Assembly (NCBI GenBank): GCA_005406025.1
Contig: BGZK01000712.1
Span: forward strand, 244,108 to 308,107
DNA from: Eumeta japonica
Taxonomy: Eukaryota > Arthropoda > Insecta > Lepidoptera > Psychidae
DNA length: 64,000 bases
Direction of reading: 5' to 3'
Within the stretch, counting starts at the first letter, position 1, and every line of letters starts with the position of its first letter. The notes beneath the pieces are model-generated. The model made no database searches. It was not told the DNA's origin and saw only the letters and a list, made by a program, of their open reading frames with translations. The translations under genes were made by a program, and so were the position numbers. Positions 23,398 through 36,958 of the stretch are shown here, piece after piece.

Positions 23398-26085
23398 AAA
23401 TAAATTTATAAAAAAATTAACTAAAGCAACAGCGGTCGCCATTTTCCGTTGTGGTTACACCTTTTTTCATATTGCTCCCATCTGCCATGCTCCCGAAAGT
23501 AACATGTTATAAGGAACTTCGTTCCTAAAAACTAACAAAACCCGTTAATATAAATATTCAAGTTCATACGATCATTGTCAACAGTGTAATTTAAAAAACG
23601 CAATTTCTACACATTTTATACCAATAATTATTTTTTTTGGCATAATATTCATTTATTTTTTATTAAGTTAGGCCCATGTAATTTATCATAATACATAAAA
23701 TCCAAGGAAAGCTAATAGGTCTAAAAATGAGTAGTTACGTCAAAGGTTTATTTCAACGCATGACCCTTCAGGGATCGAGTGCGAGCATTCTCAGCCATAA
23801 ACCATGTGATTAGACGTCACCCCGAGGACACATAATTATACGTATAATTTTAGGGTTAACTCATCGTTATCAGTTCCAGTGTTAAACTTTTGGTCATGAT
23901 ATTTTGATGTAAATAGCGTATTGGGGGTATGCGGCTATTTTCGGTAGTTTAGTCCCAGAAGAAGCCAGCGACAAATCAACCTTTAATATAAAATTAGGTG
24001 CAATCTTTACTTTACATACATACTAGCTTCAGAAAAAACCATCGTAATAATTTTCTAAATCCCAAAATGATTGGCGTTTGTCTGTTTATTTCATGAGTTT
24101 TCATGTCTAAATCACCTAACCCATTTAAATGAATATCGGTACAAACAAGCTTGACATTTGAAAATAGGTGTGAAATAAATGTCCACCCCTAAAACAATAT
24201 TTTATAGCGCCATCTAGCAGTGTGTACTTGACAATGTTTACAAGTGTCAGATATATTTATATTATGAGTGAAATTAGAAATGAAACTGGGAGCAAGTGAG
24301 GGAAAATAATCTTTGTCTATGTCTCGATAAAATGAAAAGAGTTCAATTGGCCACACGATATTCTACGAAAATATTAAAACATAAATCGAATGCCGTTTTG
24401 GAAACAACCGACTTAATATTTTTAAAGCTATTTAAAACAGGATTTTAAAAAAATGTTTCTTGCATCGCTCAAAGTGCACTAAACCGATTGAGCTTGAATT
24501 TTTAACAAATCTAAAGTCAATAAAACTTTTTCAAATGCCTTTAATGCCGTAAACCCGATCTTAATCATTCGATTTGTTTAGAAGTAACTTAAAAAACACT
24601 TTCTTGAAACTCTTCTTCAACGATATCTCTTGATCAAATGAACTTATTTCATTGGAGTTTACGACATTCACCGTACTTTTTAGGGAAATAAAGCCGTCTT
24701 ATTTTTGGACTTCATCCGTTCAATAGTTCATTGTTAATGAGAAAATTAACTTTTTTTTTTTGAAATTTTTGTCCAATTAACAATTAGATACTAAAATCTG
24801 AAAGTACGCTTGTCAAAAATACCTTCTTGAAACTAAGTTCTTTTTACTTTATAAATATATTAAATAACAGTATCAGTGAAATAAATTAACAACTTATGAG
24901 AACATTTAAACGGGAAATACAAAATGATATCTTCAGAAAAATTTACACAAAAATTACTTAAAATTGGATATAATACATATAAAATAGTGAATTATAAGGG
25001 CACATGTATCAAAAAAAAAAAATTAAAACGAGTGGTGTCGTGGGACACCAGGTAGGAACGAAGTTCCTTCGGTTAATGTAGAATCGACACAATTTGCAAA
25101 AAAAAAAAATCGTGCTCAATTTTATGTAGGTTTTCTTGATTTTACTCTTAAATTTTGCTGATTAGTTTTTATTTAAGTACAGGAAAGTATTTAGGAAATT
25201 CAGTATTTTAAGAAATAAAATAAATTACGTAAAATAAAAAAAAATCGTAATTCAAATTATCAACTAAAATAACAAAATATGTCTCTTTATTTTTGTTTGA
25301 CAACACAAAATTACATAGAAATAGAATAATTACCCACTATTATCACTGTCAATTGCATTCAAGTCACTTGTTAGTTCACTTGCCATTGTTACTATATTTA
25401 TTATTGTTTTAACGATTTGAAATTATATGAAAAAAATAAACGTGACTACTCACGAGTAAAATGTATCTATAATGTGAATATTAGCCACGTGCTTGTCCAT
25501 GAATTCATGAGTATATACTATGCATTGGCGGGGTGGGGTGGTAATAGAGAGAGAAGGAACGAGAGAACGAAAAGAAAGAGGGGGAAAGAGAAAGATATAA
25601 TACACTACTCGCTTGTGTATACGACTGTCGCGCCTGAGCACGTCTCATTTAACGGTTTTATTCCACGGACTTTTTCTTACGGTTTTACTATCACATTTTT
25701 TTCAGTTCGGTCGCGCAGTAAAATCCCTATCTCCTCCAAGCCCGCCGTAAGGAACTTCGTTCCAATTGAGAACTAAACTGCGTTATCGTTTTTTCAATTA
25801 AAAATTTTGTTTAATCCGTTAATTTGCATCGATAATAGATGTCAGTTTTATATGTATAAAATTCATCATTATTATTCATCTCAAATGTTATGTAACATGA
25901 TAAATATTTTTTATCGAAATGCTGAAAACCTAAATTAGCGCCGTGACGCGCGCGGCCGCCACCACACTCGCTCAATAACTAGCGTCCGTTAAGGGTAGAG
26001 AGTCGCTGCGAGTCGAATGGAAAAGTGACGATTTTGACGACTAACACCACCCGTAAGCGGCGTTAAGGAATTTCGTTCCAAAAAT

Positions 26086-26608
26086 TTCGAAAGCCCGATG
26101 AATCGTACAAAAAATTATCGAATAATTTCAGAAATTTGCGCGAACAGACTGACAATCGGACGAGAAATTTAAAAATCGTTTGTTTTCTTTTATTCGTTAC
26201 CTCCTACTTTATGCACAAACTAGTGTAAGTGCACCCTAAAAACAAAGCCGAATAAAAACAGCGCTATCGCCTTTTGCACATCGTAACGGATGCTGCGGTG
26301 CGGCGGCCGGTCGGAGAAAAAAGGTCCGGCCGGCGCGTTGCGCGCTGAAATTCAAAGCACGTTCAGCGTTTATTAACATATCGGCCATAAAGCGACCGCA
26401 CGCGAATCCGAGTCGATGTTTTTCTTTACATCTCCGCCCTGGACGGCGTTAGTGGCGCGCGACGCGTCCGAACCGACGTCGTCTCCGAGATTTAAAAACG
26501 ACTCAGTATTAAGTCGGCGCTTAATAAATGTAGCTAAAAGATCGGAACTTGGAAGTATAGCGTTCCGTGAGCGCATTCGGTTCAAATATATATTGAATAA
26601 TTAGATTT
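26086..26608. promoter_or_regulatory. GC-rich island beside inverted repeat copy A
   Basis: CpG-rich blocks at 26280-26350 and 26395-26515. Open frames on both strands across 26373-26604 lack any recognisable domain. Candidate regulatory block by composition only. Confidence 0.22.
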
Positions 26609-27056
26609 TGACGTGACAACGTCTTAAATTAGGTTGCGGCTGGGAGTCACTTATGAAAGTGTAACGCTCGGTAACGTAACGATGAGTCACCGAACGAGAG
26701 AGGCCGCCGAATGCCTGCGTCTCTCCACTCAACTATGATCGGTCTGCCGCGCGCGCAGCACTAGAGAATTAGTGCATAGCTTGCAAATGTATTGCAAGTT
26801 ATTGTATGTATATTTGTATATAAATACGTATGTATGTGTAAAGGTAAAAAATTTTGTTAATATGAAATTCAGTGCGAGATTCTTTGTAAATTAATGTTTT
26901 AAATATAATTCTTTGTATAAATAAATGTTTTAAATTGTTACTATTATTTCATCCTTCTTCCTACTATACGAATGAATATTCACATTAAAATGATTTTACC
27001 ATTCAAAGTCGTTGTCACGTAAAACTTTCGCCCGTATACCGACTTTACAGGCAACC
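26609..27056 (-). mobile_element. Non-autonomous repeat, copy A
   Basis: About 450 bp, reading from TGACGTGACAACGTC at 26609 to GACTTTACAGGCAACC at 27056. It is near-identical, in reverse complement, to 29278-29738. The ends are not simple terminal inverted repeats, but an ACGTGACAACG motif occurs at one end and, inverted, about 30 bp inside the other. The interior has a CpG-rich part (26630-26760) with GAGTCAC motifs and an AT-rich part with CTTTGTATAAAT repeats. It has no coding capacity. Class unknown. Confidence 0.85.
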
Positions 27057-27539
27057 AAATTTTTATTTAATTTTCCTGGGTATATAGAATGTACTTTGAA
27101 TATATGAATGGCACTAAATAAACCGCCACATAATTCCGAGTTATCTTTTACGAAGAGAATACAACACACTGTATACTCGCGACCTATACAATCGTTAAGC
27201 GTAAAATTTGTTCCAATATTTGAAATAAACTGTATTTAATTTGAAAATATTCTGGTCATCAATGATCTATATACAGTATCGTAAAATTGGTGAATGTGAA
27301 TTAAAACATTTGACGTGCAGACTTACATTATATTTGTGAATTTCTTTATTTAACACTTTATTTCAGCTTGCTCTTAATTTCGTCTTTAACTCGCATCGAA
27401 CAAGAATTTTTTAATTCGATTGTAAGAAAATTATTTCTAATAATACAAATAAATATTATTATACCCGTTAAACGGCAATGTATCAAAAAGGTGTATTATT
27501 TATCTATTTAAGGATATAACGAGCTCGAAACATTTAGGT
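27057..27539. other. AT-rich non-coding stretch
   Basis: Nothing recognised between repeat copy A and the GC-rich island. Confidence 0.4.
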
Positions 27540-28060
27540 CAGGCCGCAAATTCCGGCACGGCGCCGGCGGTACCGCCGTTGTAATACCTATAATAATCCG
27601 GCACCGGCGGGCGCGCACGGGGATACGCCCGAACGCAACGCTAAATCAAAACAAACTCTCCGGATCCCTTTCATCAACTTTCTGAACAATGTTTTTCATT
27701 AAAAATATCTTCTCTCTCTCAATTATTAAGCGAAAGAAAGGCCCGCGGCGCGGGGCGCGGGGGACGCGGGGAGCCAAGATTTCTGCGATGCCCAAGTTTG
27801 GAATGTTAACAGATAATTACGAACAAGTTTTAGTTAACACGAGACATTTAACAGATGCTTTATTCGGGGGCGGGCGGCCGCGGCGCGCGATGAATGCTAA
27901 TGAGGGCGCGCCGCCCGCCGCCGACTCTCTACACGGGATAATACGATTTAGATTCAGTCGGCCGGCGCCGGCGGACGGAGGCCTGCGCCGGGCCCCGGGT
28001 TAATTACATTGGAGCACAAAAGGCGGATAAACACGCGGCCAACAGTTACAGCAGCACGTG
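27540..28060. promoter_or_regulatory. Strong GC/CpG-rich island
   Basis: One of the most GC-rich blocks in the window, with GGCGCCGGCGG-type repeats (27558-27618, 27958-28000) and G-runs at 27750-27775. AT-rich sites such as TTAATTAC (28000-28007), AATTATTAAG and GTTAAC are interspersed, and there is a CACGTG E-box near 28053. The mix of homeodomain-type sites in a CpG island suits a developmental enhancer or promoter. The 104-codon frame at 27689-28003 is arginine/glycine/proline-rich from composition and not called as a gene. Confidence 0.35.
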
Positions 28061-28494
28061 ACAAATCGCTGCCGACAAATACGTTTTCTGTTTTATTTAA
28101 CTCGCTATCCATTTCGTAAGGATTTACTACGTTTTGAGTCTCGTTTATTGCTTGTTAATACTTTCAATTTACATTTTTTTAGATGTTAGTAAGGGAAGAA
28201 CATAAAGATTTCTTGTATAGCCATTACATTGGTAAAACAATATTTTAAATAAAATTAATTCATATCAATAAGTATTTTAATTATTACTATGTGTTGATAA
28301 TAGCCCTAAAATTTGATATTCAATACCAAATAATTACATTACTTTCCAAACTTCTTGTATTAAAACGCAAAGAATATTTGATTTGTTGTCTATGATATCA
28401 CAGACAATAAATCAATAGAAAAAATGAATACCTATGCCTAAATTAAATTCTTAATGTTTTTGATTTAATTTCATTTAAATATATATATATGTGA

Positions 28495-28526
<32 letters not shown>

Positions 28527-29268
28527 GTAGGGTATAGGTGCATGCGTGCATGCGATTTAAATAGAAAAAACATCTTAGAAATACATATATTTTTTTTTTG
28601 TAGGTTTAGAAAAATGTGCTGTGATTTAAAGGCTTCAAAATGCTGTTCATTATTTTCTTTTCAATGTCAATTGGAAACGATAATAGATTTAAATCATATT
28701 GATGTATACAACTTACCCCGTTACGACTGTGCTAAGATTTCTGGAATACGTCAAGCAAATGCATATCCAGCAAATCATAGGGCATTGTAAAAGGCCATTA
28801 ATTCAATACCGGAAGCGGAAACGGGCGGATCACATCGGCTACTGTGTTATGCGGGCGCATGCGTGATGAGACTGCCGTAACATCCATCGCCAGATACATG
28901 TCGACACCTGTGATGTATACACTGACGTCCGGTTCATTTCTCTGAGTTTACACGATGACGAATTAGTCAATAGGTATGTTCTAGTGGTGGTATCAGAAAA
29001 ACATTGATCTATGCAAGAACAATAAAATTGTTTAAAATAGTAGACAAACTCTTGTCATTTTATCGTATATAAAATGTTTTTTTTCATATATCAGCGTATA
29101 GGTTATGATATATATTTTTATCTTAACGCGATAAAATGAACAATAGTGAATTAGAATGTCACATGTCAATGTTACATTTTTTCATTTTGCAAGTGAGATG
29201 TTATTTATTTTACTATATGTATATATAAGAAATTAATTTGCTTATTGACGTACATATGACATTTTGAA
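28061..29268. other. AT-rich stretch with (TG)n microsatellite
   Basis: An (AT)n run at about 28480-28490 leads into a (TG)n microsatellite at 28495-28523. No gene or RNA recognised. Confidence 0.5.
28495..28523. repeat. (TG)n microsatellite
   Basis: An uninterrupted run of about 14 TG units following a short AT run. Confidence 0.95.
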
Positions 29269-29277
29269 AAAAAATTT

Positions 29278-29738
29278 GGTTGCCTGTAAAGTCGGTATAC
29301 GGGCGAAAGTTTTACGTGACAACGACTTTGAATGGTAAAATCATTTTAATGTGAATATTCATTCGTATAGTAGGAAGAAGGATGAAATAATAGTAACAAT
29401 TTAAAACATTTATTTATACAAAGAATTATATTTAAAACATTAATTTATACAAAGAATCTCGCACTGAATTTCATATTAACAAAATTTTATTTTTACCTTT
29501 ACACATACATACGTATTTATATACAAATATACATACAATAACTTGCAATACATTTGCAAGCTATGCACTAATTCTCTAGTGCTGCGCGCGCGGCAGACCG
29601 ATCATAGTTGAGTGGGAGAGACGCAAGGCATTCGGCGGGCCTCTCTCTCGTTCGGTGACTCATCGTTACGTTACCGAGCGTTACACTTTTTCATAAGTGA
29701 CTCCCAGCCGCAACCTAATTTAAGACGTTGTCACGTCA
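29278..29738 (+). mobile_element. Non-autonomous repeat, copy B (inverted relative to copy A)
   Basis: Begins GGTTGCCTGTAAAGTCGG and ends GACGTTGTCACGTCA. Matches copy A (26609-27056) over its whole length in reverse complement, with small indels in the AT-rich interior. Similarity extends about 9 bp beyond the start into AAAAATTT. With copy A it forms a long inverted repeat enclosing the GC-rich island at 27.5-28.1 kb. Confidence 0.85.
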
Positions 29739-31639
29739 ATAAGTGTTTAATATTTGCCAAAGTTAATATTTGAATTATTTTAAGTAAAAAAAAAGTCGGA
29801 ACAATATAGCGGACCGAATCTTAAAAAGGAAATGATATTGTCATTTCTAAATGTACAAGTGTTTGTCTTTGAATTAAAAGGTAAATACGTGTCCACGTTT
29901 TTTCTTATTCTATAACAAACATTCGCTAAATGCCGCTTGGCTTTATAATATACTTAGTTGTAATTCCATCCACTAAATTGTTTCTCAATTTCGCAAACAA
30001 AAACCTTTCGAGGCAATCGACGGCGCCCGTCTCTAAGCTGATACCGGTACGTCGCCCGACTGAAGGAATACTAATTACGCTTACATAGTTAATCAGGCAG
30101 TCTGAGCTTTTACTTATGCGGCGGCAGCTTAAGTTACCTGCTTATTAGCCTGCGCGTGATTTGCGGCGTCGCGGTGTGATCCGGTTACAGGCAATATTTC
30201 GTGCCGATAATGCGTTCTTCATTAAAATAAACATTGTTATCTTAATTAGCGAGCCTGTGAAGAACGGTACTCACATTTGAAACAATAAACGCCCACGTCA
30301 ACTAAATTAAATATATATTATTTATTAACAAATCATCTCACTAGACGAGAGCGACAATTTCACATATATTTTATATGAATTATTTCTGAGATCTGTTAGC
30401 GATCGTGTAATTTCTGAGCGATTTAACAGATCAATACGATTATTCATAGTCATTCTAATATCCGACACGTGGCGGTGTAGTCGAGTTGTTAATAAATTTC
30501 TTACTCATATACCGAAATAATTCTTATTTACACCATATGTTTTAGTTGTCAATAAAAATTTCAGTTCAATATAAATTGATTTTTTCTATCAAATCGTACG
30601 CACCGATAAGACTTCAAGTTAATTATCAAATGTTTGTTAATAATTAAACACAGTCACTACGTATACAATATTATATACGAAATTCGAGCTCGAACGGTAT
30701 ATAACTATCCTGGAACTCATTAGCAGATGTAGCTGAATATGAGCTTGGGAAAATACATAATAATTCATAATTTTCCTAAAACTTATTAACACTGAAATGT
30801 AAGTGGCGAACTACCGAATTAAATGAACTGCAAGCGAGTGCATTAACCCTCCCGCCGTCCCGTAAGCAGGCAACAGCGCCACTCGTGTGTTCTAACGGCG
30901 TCAGTTTGTGTCATTTTAAGACAAATATCGGCCCCGCGGGCACATAAAGGTACATTTGTCTTCCCTCGGCCCGTTAAAAGTTTTTCAAGACAATGTACCT
31001 TCAAAAGAAGACACTAGCTTCCGAAAGGTATACGGAACCAAACAAGGAAATAAGATATATACGTTTACTTATACCGTTAACCAGGTTATTTTGTAGCCGA
31101 CCGATATATTTATATTGCACTATGAATTTTATTACATTCAAATACAAATTCGAATGTCTGTTTATCTTGCAAGTTCTACACGACTCTTGAAACACGTGTA
31201 TTATAATATAAATTTTCTATTCGTTCGGAAGCCAGTTTTCCCTCAAGAAGCAAAAAAATTAAGGGTAGGCTTTTTCAAATTGAATTATACAAAATAGCGA
31301 TCAAAGCAGACTAAGAGCATCTCGAACCAAGCTCACTGTAGGATTTCGAAGCTGCTGCTACAATGAAATGCACTACTGATAAAAAACCTACGTTGTTACA
31401 AATTTTTCAATGTTTCCCGCGCAGAATAGGTATAAGCACTTTAGTCGCCTATAATTAGAAAAACAAGTAGATATGTCGACTATTATTCTTAAACTAGTAT
31501 AAAATAAAATGTACCAGCAAAAGATCTTCATAGCACTTACGCCCTTTTGTTGAGAAACGAACTTTTTCAACAATAACTCCAAAACGGTACATTCGATCAT
31601 ATTCGAAATAACTTTTGTTAACAGCATTTATTAATTATT
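29739..31639. other. Non-coding stretch with a mild GC-rich block
   Basis: 30000-30260 is moderately GC-rich with interspersed TAATTA-type sites (30242-30248) and could be a regulatory element. The rest is AT-rich. Short frames at 30993-31297 lack domains. Confidence 0.35.
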
Positions 31640-31984
31640 AACTTTCTAATATTTTCACATTTTTTGGACATACGGTTTAAAAAATAAAGAGGGACACACA
31701 ATTTCGGCTACTTTCGTAGTTATTATTTCCGAAACTATTCACGTAATCAGAATAAATTGCTTACAAATCTTAAAGCGTTTTAAAACAACTGTCGAAATAA
31801 GCGCTACTCGTTGATGTTTGGTGAAAAAAAAATTTTTCAGCTTCTGTTAATGTATGGAGTGTCTCCTCTAGAAACATTTATTTTTATTATTTAACTACGA
31901 GTAAAATTCCTATGACACACGGACGGACATGACCAAACTAGAAGGGATCCGTTCTCACCAATATGACTCGGAACCCTAAAAACC
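31640..31984 (+). repeat. Relic of a widespread lepidopteran repeat
   Basis: Contains the run TCGGCTACTTTCGTAGTTAT, then CGTAATCAGAATAAATTGC, TCAGCTTCTGTTAATGTATGG and a terminal ACGGACGGACATGACC, then GGATCCGTTCTCACC, CTCGGAACCCTAAAAA. This order and the ending (normally GGTTCCGTTTT...GGAACCCTAAAAA) match a dispersed repeat I recognise from many moth and butterfly sequences. It supports the taxonomic call. Class not assigned. Confidence 0.7.
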
Positions 31985-34419
31985 AAAGTATTACCGAAAG
32001 TCATCCCAACAAAAAGTCGAGCTGGTTATGCCCATCAGTTGTACCCAAAAAAATCGAAAAATTTATAATACCCTTTTTTACTGCGTAGTTATTTAATAAT
32101 TATTTTTAATTTATTTAAGGGTAAGCTTTGAATATCTATAGAGACCTTGTTGAACAAGAGTACACGGAGCCCTACGAATCGGTATTAAACTACCGAAAAT
32201 ATAGTTAAATGTACTTCAGTTCTAATTAGAATATTTTAAACATATGATTTACTAAACATTTTTCGAAAATTTGATAATTAATCTAGTATTAAGGTTAATC
32301 GAAGTATAAAATACATACTACAAAATATGGGCTTGATATTGATTGTTGAACTAGAAAATTGCAGTAAAACTGAGTAAAACTAACTTCAAATTATTCTTAA
32401 AACCAATAAGTTAAAAGTTCACAAACTAACGTAGTTATATAAATGATGAAAGTAATTAGATATATCCTCATACTAAATGAATGCAATATCACGAAATTGT
32501 AATAATTACATTTCGAAACACTAGCCAAACATCATATAAGTTTAGAAGTGCCTTGTGAATACGGACGTGATCACGGTATATGACTTTTACTATCACTATC
32601 ACAGTATACAGCTACACTTATACTTACTTACTTGACGATATGTTTAATGACTAATCCACGCACTCAGCAAAATTATACACATTTTTTTTTTGTCTGCAAT
32701 AAGTAGTAACTATCGCCTAGAACTTTGACAAAACTATGGAATCGGCCAACGCGTTGCCGTCTTTTCGTAAAAGTTCCAACGTTATATTTGTTCAAAGACA
32801 GATTTGATGAAAGTTCGTTCCACAGTTTCGTTGGTTACGTGTAGAAAGTGGCCGGTGTGATGAATTGTAGTGGATCGCGTGTCATCGACGTGACGGCGCT
32901 GAAATTTAACTGTTTAAAGAGTATAATGTATTTTCTGAATTACAATACCGCATCACACGAGTGAAGCCGAGTAAAAGTCTAGTATACTGTCGACATAAGT
33001 CAGTGTGTCTAATTGATCACGCCTTTGTAATCGTCCCAAAATCAACGACAAACATCAAGTGTTTATCTAGTAATCGAGTCTGGCACATTGAACACAATCG
33101 AGATTTGACACAAAGCGTGCGCACACAATCGCGCCTTTGTGCGCGCCACTCGAACGGGATGGCTGCTTAACTAATTGTCGTTTGATATTCAAAATCTGGG
33201 TAATTACTGGTGATTGAATGACACAAAGACAACAGCATATTCGGAGGATTCATAGACGTATCTCGTCGGTATTGTAATCGAGTAGAGTAATGTATCCAGT
33301 GCCATTTTCGACTGTACGGGTTGTTGGTGCTATTAGGTTAGCTCTTGTGGGTTTTTTTTTAGTTTTGGACTCTGTCTCTGCTATCTGGTACCCAGTGAAT
33401 CTTTACTTCTATGAATTGCTACGTTCTGCTAAAAATTAGCAACAAATCATATGGTAATATATTGCTGGTTAAGCGCCAACGAATCGAATGAAATAAAGAA
33501 CTGATGAAATTTGTATTTTAACAATATAACACACAACTGAAGTTTTCTTATTTTAATAATACTTAATTTTTTTATTGATCGGGTAATCAATATAAATATA
33601 TTACTGTTTTTTTATGGTCATGTGTTATCTTAGTTTTGTAATTTTCCTCTGTGTAACAAATTCGTAAATACTATTTTCAAGAGATAAATAAATGATACTG
33701 AATAGACAAGGATGTCTGCTCACACAAACTTATTTTAAGGTATCCTCTAAATCTAAGTAAAGGGTTTCCGATAATTGAATTTTTACACCGAGATATAAAA
33801 GATCAGCATGGAACGAGTGGCTCTGCCACGAGGTTTGGGGAAGGTTATGTTTATGTTACGTATAACCCCGAAATCAATCTGTTCGATTGGGGATAATTTC
33901 ACTCGGCGGAGCACGATAGTCGCAGATAATTATTTCAAAATGTTTATTAACACTAAACCAATGACACTGAAAAAAATTACTCTAAAACTATTGTGGTAAT
34001 GAACGTAAAATAGGTTAGGTAAATGAGATGAGGTAGGTGAAGTTAGCAGTGTTGATATAGTAGAAAGGAATATCCGAATGCACACGATGCGCCGAGATAT
34101 ATACCGACATGCACGGGTCGAAATGCAGACGAACGTTTAGATGCAAAACGGTTAAATTGCATTGTTTGATCACCATAAAGTACCGTCCGACGTGATGAAT
34201 AAAAAAAAAAAGCGAGATTTCCACGAAAAGGAAAGATTTCGTCTCTTCTTTGCAGCGATAAAAATCTTCGCGAACGTGCACTCCATCGGCCGTTAATCCC
34301 ATTTTATTTCTACAAACTGCGTCTATTCGGAAGGTGGATTGGCAAGTGAAACGCTGAAAATATTTCCAGCAGTATATTAAAAGTAGATCTGGCAACACTG
34401 GAACTACCGTTAATGTTTA
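31985..34419. other. AT-rich non-coding stretch
   Basis: No gene recognised. A 127-codon minus-strand frame at 34015-34398 shows no domain. A GC-neutral zone at 32830-33170 has short frames only. Confidence 0.45.
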
Positions 34420-34600
34420 GCCGATGGTAAGTCTCACTCGACGCCCGTCCGTCCGTAAATCACTCGCTGTTGCCGTGTAAAGCGCCGCGCACGTATTTTT
34501 AGAGGTCGAACACGAAATCGAAAATGTACGTAGCGGCACTAGTACACTACTCCGCGGCGGGGCGATACGCGAATGGCGTGCAGTTAAAATATATATATTG
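34420..34600. promoter_or_regulatory. GC-rich island
   Basis: CpG-rich block with CGTCCGTCCGT and CGCCGCGCACG motifs. Candidate regulatory block by composition only. Confidence 0.2.
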
Positions 34601-36958
34601 CCATTATGGAGTAATCATGTAAGGATCTAAAGGTTTAAGAAATACAGAACTACCTACTGATAAATTCTTAGAAATTCATAGCCTCTTATTATTGACTTTT
34701 CATTGCTTTACAAGGAATAAATCGTAATGACAAATGTTTTAAATATTTCGAATTAAAAACTCTCACACGTACAATATCAAATTTTAATTTTTTATCGATA
34801 ACTTAAAACTATCTAACCTTATTTTTTTTGTAATCTTTAAGAACGTAAGTTTAATATAATAAAATGAAATTTATTATCCCGCACCTTTGCACGTCAGAAG
34901 AGCGCAATGAATTAATTTAAGAGGAGTAAGCACCTCAATCACCTAGACGGGAGGTAAACTTTAATTAAAACCTGAATTTTAAACGGTGTGAATTTTTCAC
35001 GAGATCTAAAATCCCTCAACTCGTAACTCACGTCGCATCGCCGCCGCACGGAATAACTTTTGCAGAATGCAATTTACAATAAATTATATAGATATTAATA
35101 AGTTGAAAGGTTAAGGGTTGGAAATAATGGCTCGCCCATTCATCGTTCGATAAATTGCCAACGAGACACTCCGTAGTCAGATTACGTGCTTCAATATCCG
35201 GGGGCGCGCGGTGCGGCGCGTCGACCAACCTGTCGCCCGACTAGTTTAAGCGTATCGATGAGATTTTGAAGATTCGTGCTGTTTGCGTTTGAAAACATAA
35301 TGCAACCCGTTCATATGAAAAAAATTATATTCATTGAATAGGAATAAACGTAAGTTAAATGTGAATATGCTAGTAAGTTATTTCTAGTCACAGTTAAAAA
35401 TACTAGTTTTTGATAATAGATAATAGAATGAGCTCGCGAATTTTTTAATAATGTCTAACTTGTACTATCACGGTAGATTGCATTTATTTTGATAATTATG
35501 TTTTTGTAATAAGAATAGAAAAGTGCAATATAGATGGCTCAGCGGATTGTGTAAATTTGATAGCGTTTATGGGCATAGTTGACCGAATAGTAATTCAATA
35601 ATACATGTAAAATTTATACGAGAAAGCTATAGTACGGAAAACGGATTGTACAAATAGTCTTCTATTTGTTCGATTTTCTGTTAGACTTGATATTAGATAA
35701 AAAAAAAAACTAACTGAATTCATTAAACGGGACAGTATCAAAAAAAAATCCTGCAGTAAAGCAATAAGCGCATCGTAAAATCCAGCATAAAAAGGGCCGA
35801 AGTATCACAGCTGATTACGTGTTAAACTTTTAGACACATTTCGTGCGGTTATGAAAGTAATTTCTACGAGATTAGCCGGCCGGGGAAATTTAATTTGTAC
35901 GCGCGGCGCGTCGCGCTCGGCCCGCGCCGGAACTTCCTTTGACGGCTGTTTCATTCGAATATTGCGTGTCTGTCTCTCTTTTTTTTTTAGGTACGTATTG
36001 ACGAGATCGGGAACAAACTTGATTCGCTAGTTTCGCGCACGTTAAAGGGTAAAAAATGCTATATGTTTTGTGACTAAGCTCGATGAAATTATTTCGAACC
36101 GTTCGTTCGTCAGTACAGTAAGTCATATTGTAGTAATTTCTGAATTTTGCAAAATTACCAAATGTTTACAGAACGTCACGAGTATTAATATAATCGTATA
36201 AGTACGTTTTTTACAATCTTATAATTTAAAACATTTCAATTTTCTACTCTAAAGTAAAAACTGCAAAGTGACATACGGCCGCTTTTGCTGTGTGATTTGT
36301 TCAGACAGATTTGATCGCTGTATTTCCTTTCAGCGGGTTCTATTAATAAATCTAAGAGACTATTGAAAATGTCTTAAGATCGACGATCGACGTCTGAATA
36401 ACGACACGTAGGTACTCGGAATATTATAAGGCTCTTGCTGAAAATTTACAGAGAAGTTCGTCTGTCGTTTAAAAAGAAATAACTCTTTTATTGCCGATAT
36501 TCTATTATCGATATATAAATTCGATAAAAATCGGGCTACAACACTTATTCTGCAAACAATCTTGTTATTGTCAACACAATAAAACAAGCCGTAGTCAACT
36601 TGTAACATTATGTGTCTGCTTATTAAGCAGTTGCACTTAGTCAGTCCACAAAACCGCACGATCGGTCAGCAGAGACGACATGTCATGTCTTTTTATCTGA
36701 TATCAGCAGTTTATCTGATAAGTTTGCATATTAAAAATGGGTGGCAAAATAAATAATTAAATTGTGTACCTACGGAAAAATCAGCAGTTCTAGTTAGAGT
36801 CTGCGAAGTCCATGACAGTCCACGAACGGCCAAACTCGTACGAGTATTGAGTATTGTCGTTCGGAATTTAGTTGCAATGAGTTATAATGTCATTGAAGTG
36901 TGTGAAAGCGACTTGTATGCTTTTTGACGTTTTGCGATTAATACAATCGTGACTTGCA
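34601..36958. other. Mostly AT-rich non-coding stretch
   Basis: Small GC-rich patches at 35025-35245 and 35875-35945. A TATCGATA motif (DREF-type) lies near 36505. No gene recognised. Confidence 0.4.

Larger units (their letters stand above)
22160..26085. mobile_element. Nest of dispersed repeats sharing a GGAACTTCGTTCC signature
   Basis: Five copies of a near-palindromic signature occur in 4 kb: 22172-22184 (GGAACAAAGTTCC), 23513-23525 and 25751-25763 (GGAACTTCGTTCC), 25055-25067 (GGAACGAAGTTCC) and 26067-26079 (GGAATTTCGTTCC). Three are preceded by a TAAGGAA run, and in two cases by GTAA or GTTAA. Near 22575-22598 the sequence matches 41083-41107 (CAGAGTTTCATTTAATATTTTAGG), and the latter block also ends in the same signature. 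This indicates fragments of one non-autonomous family inserted repeatedly. I do not know its class. Confidence 0.6.

Noticed and set aside
28491..28790. 99-codon frame beginning in the (TG)n tract
   Set aside because: Start lies in a microsatellite and the cysteine-rich start is a translation of TG repeats.
34015..34398. 127-codon minus-strand frame
   Set aside because: No recognisable motif and composition like the surrounding non-coding DNA. Could only be rescued by transcript data.
35530..35600. tRNA A-box-like word TGGCTCAGCGG
   Set aside because: No B-box follows at a suitable distance and no cloverleaf can be drawn.
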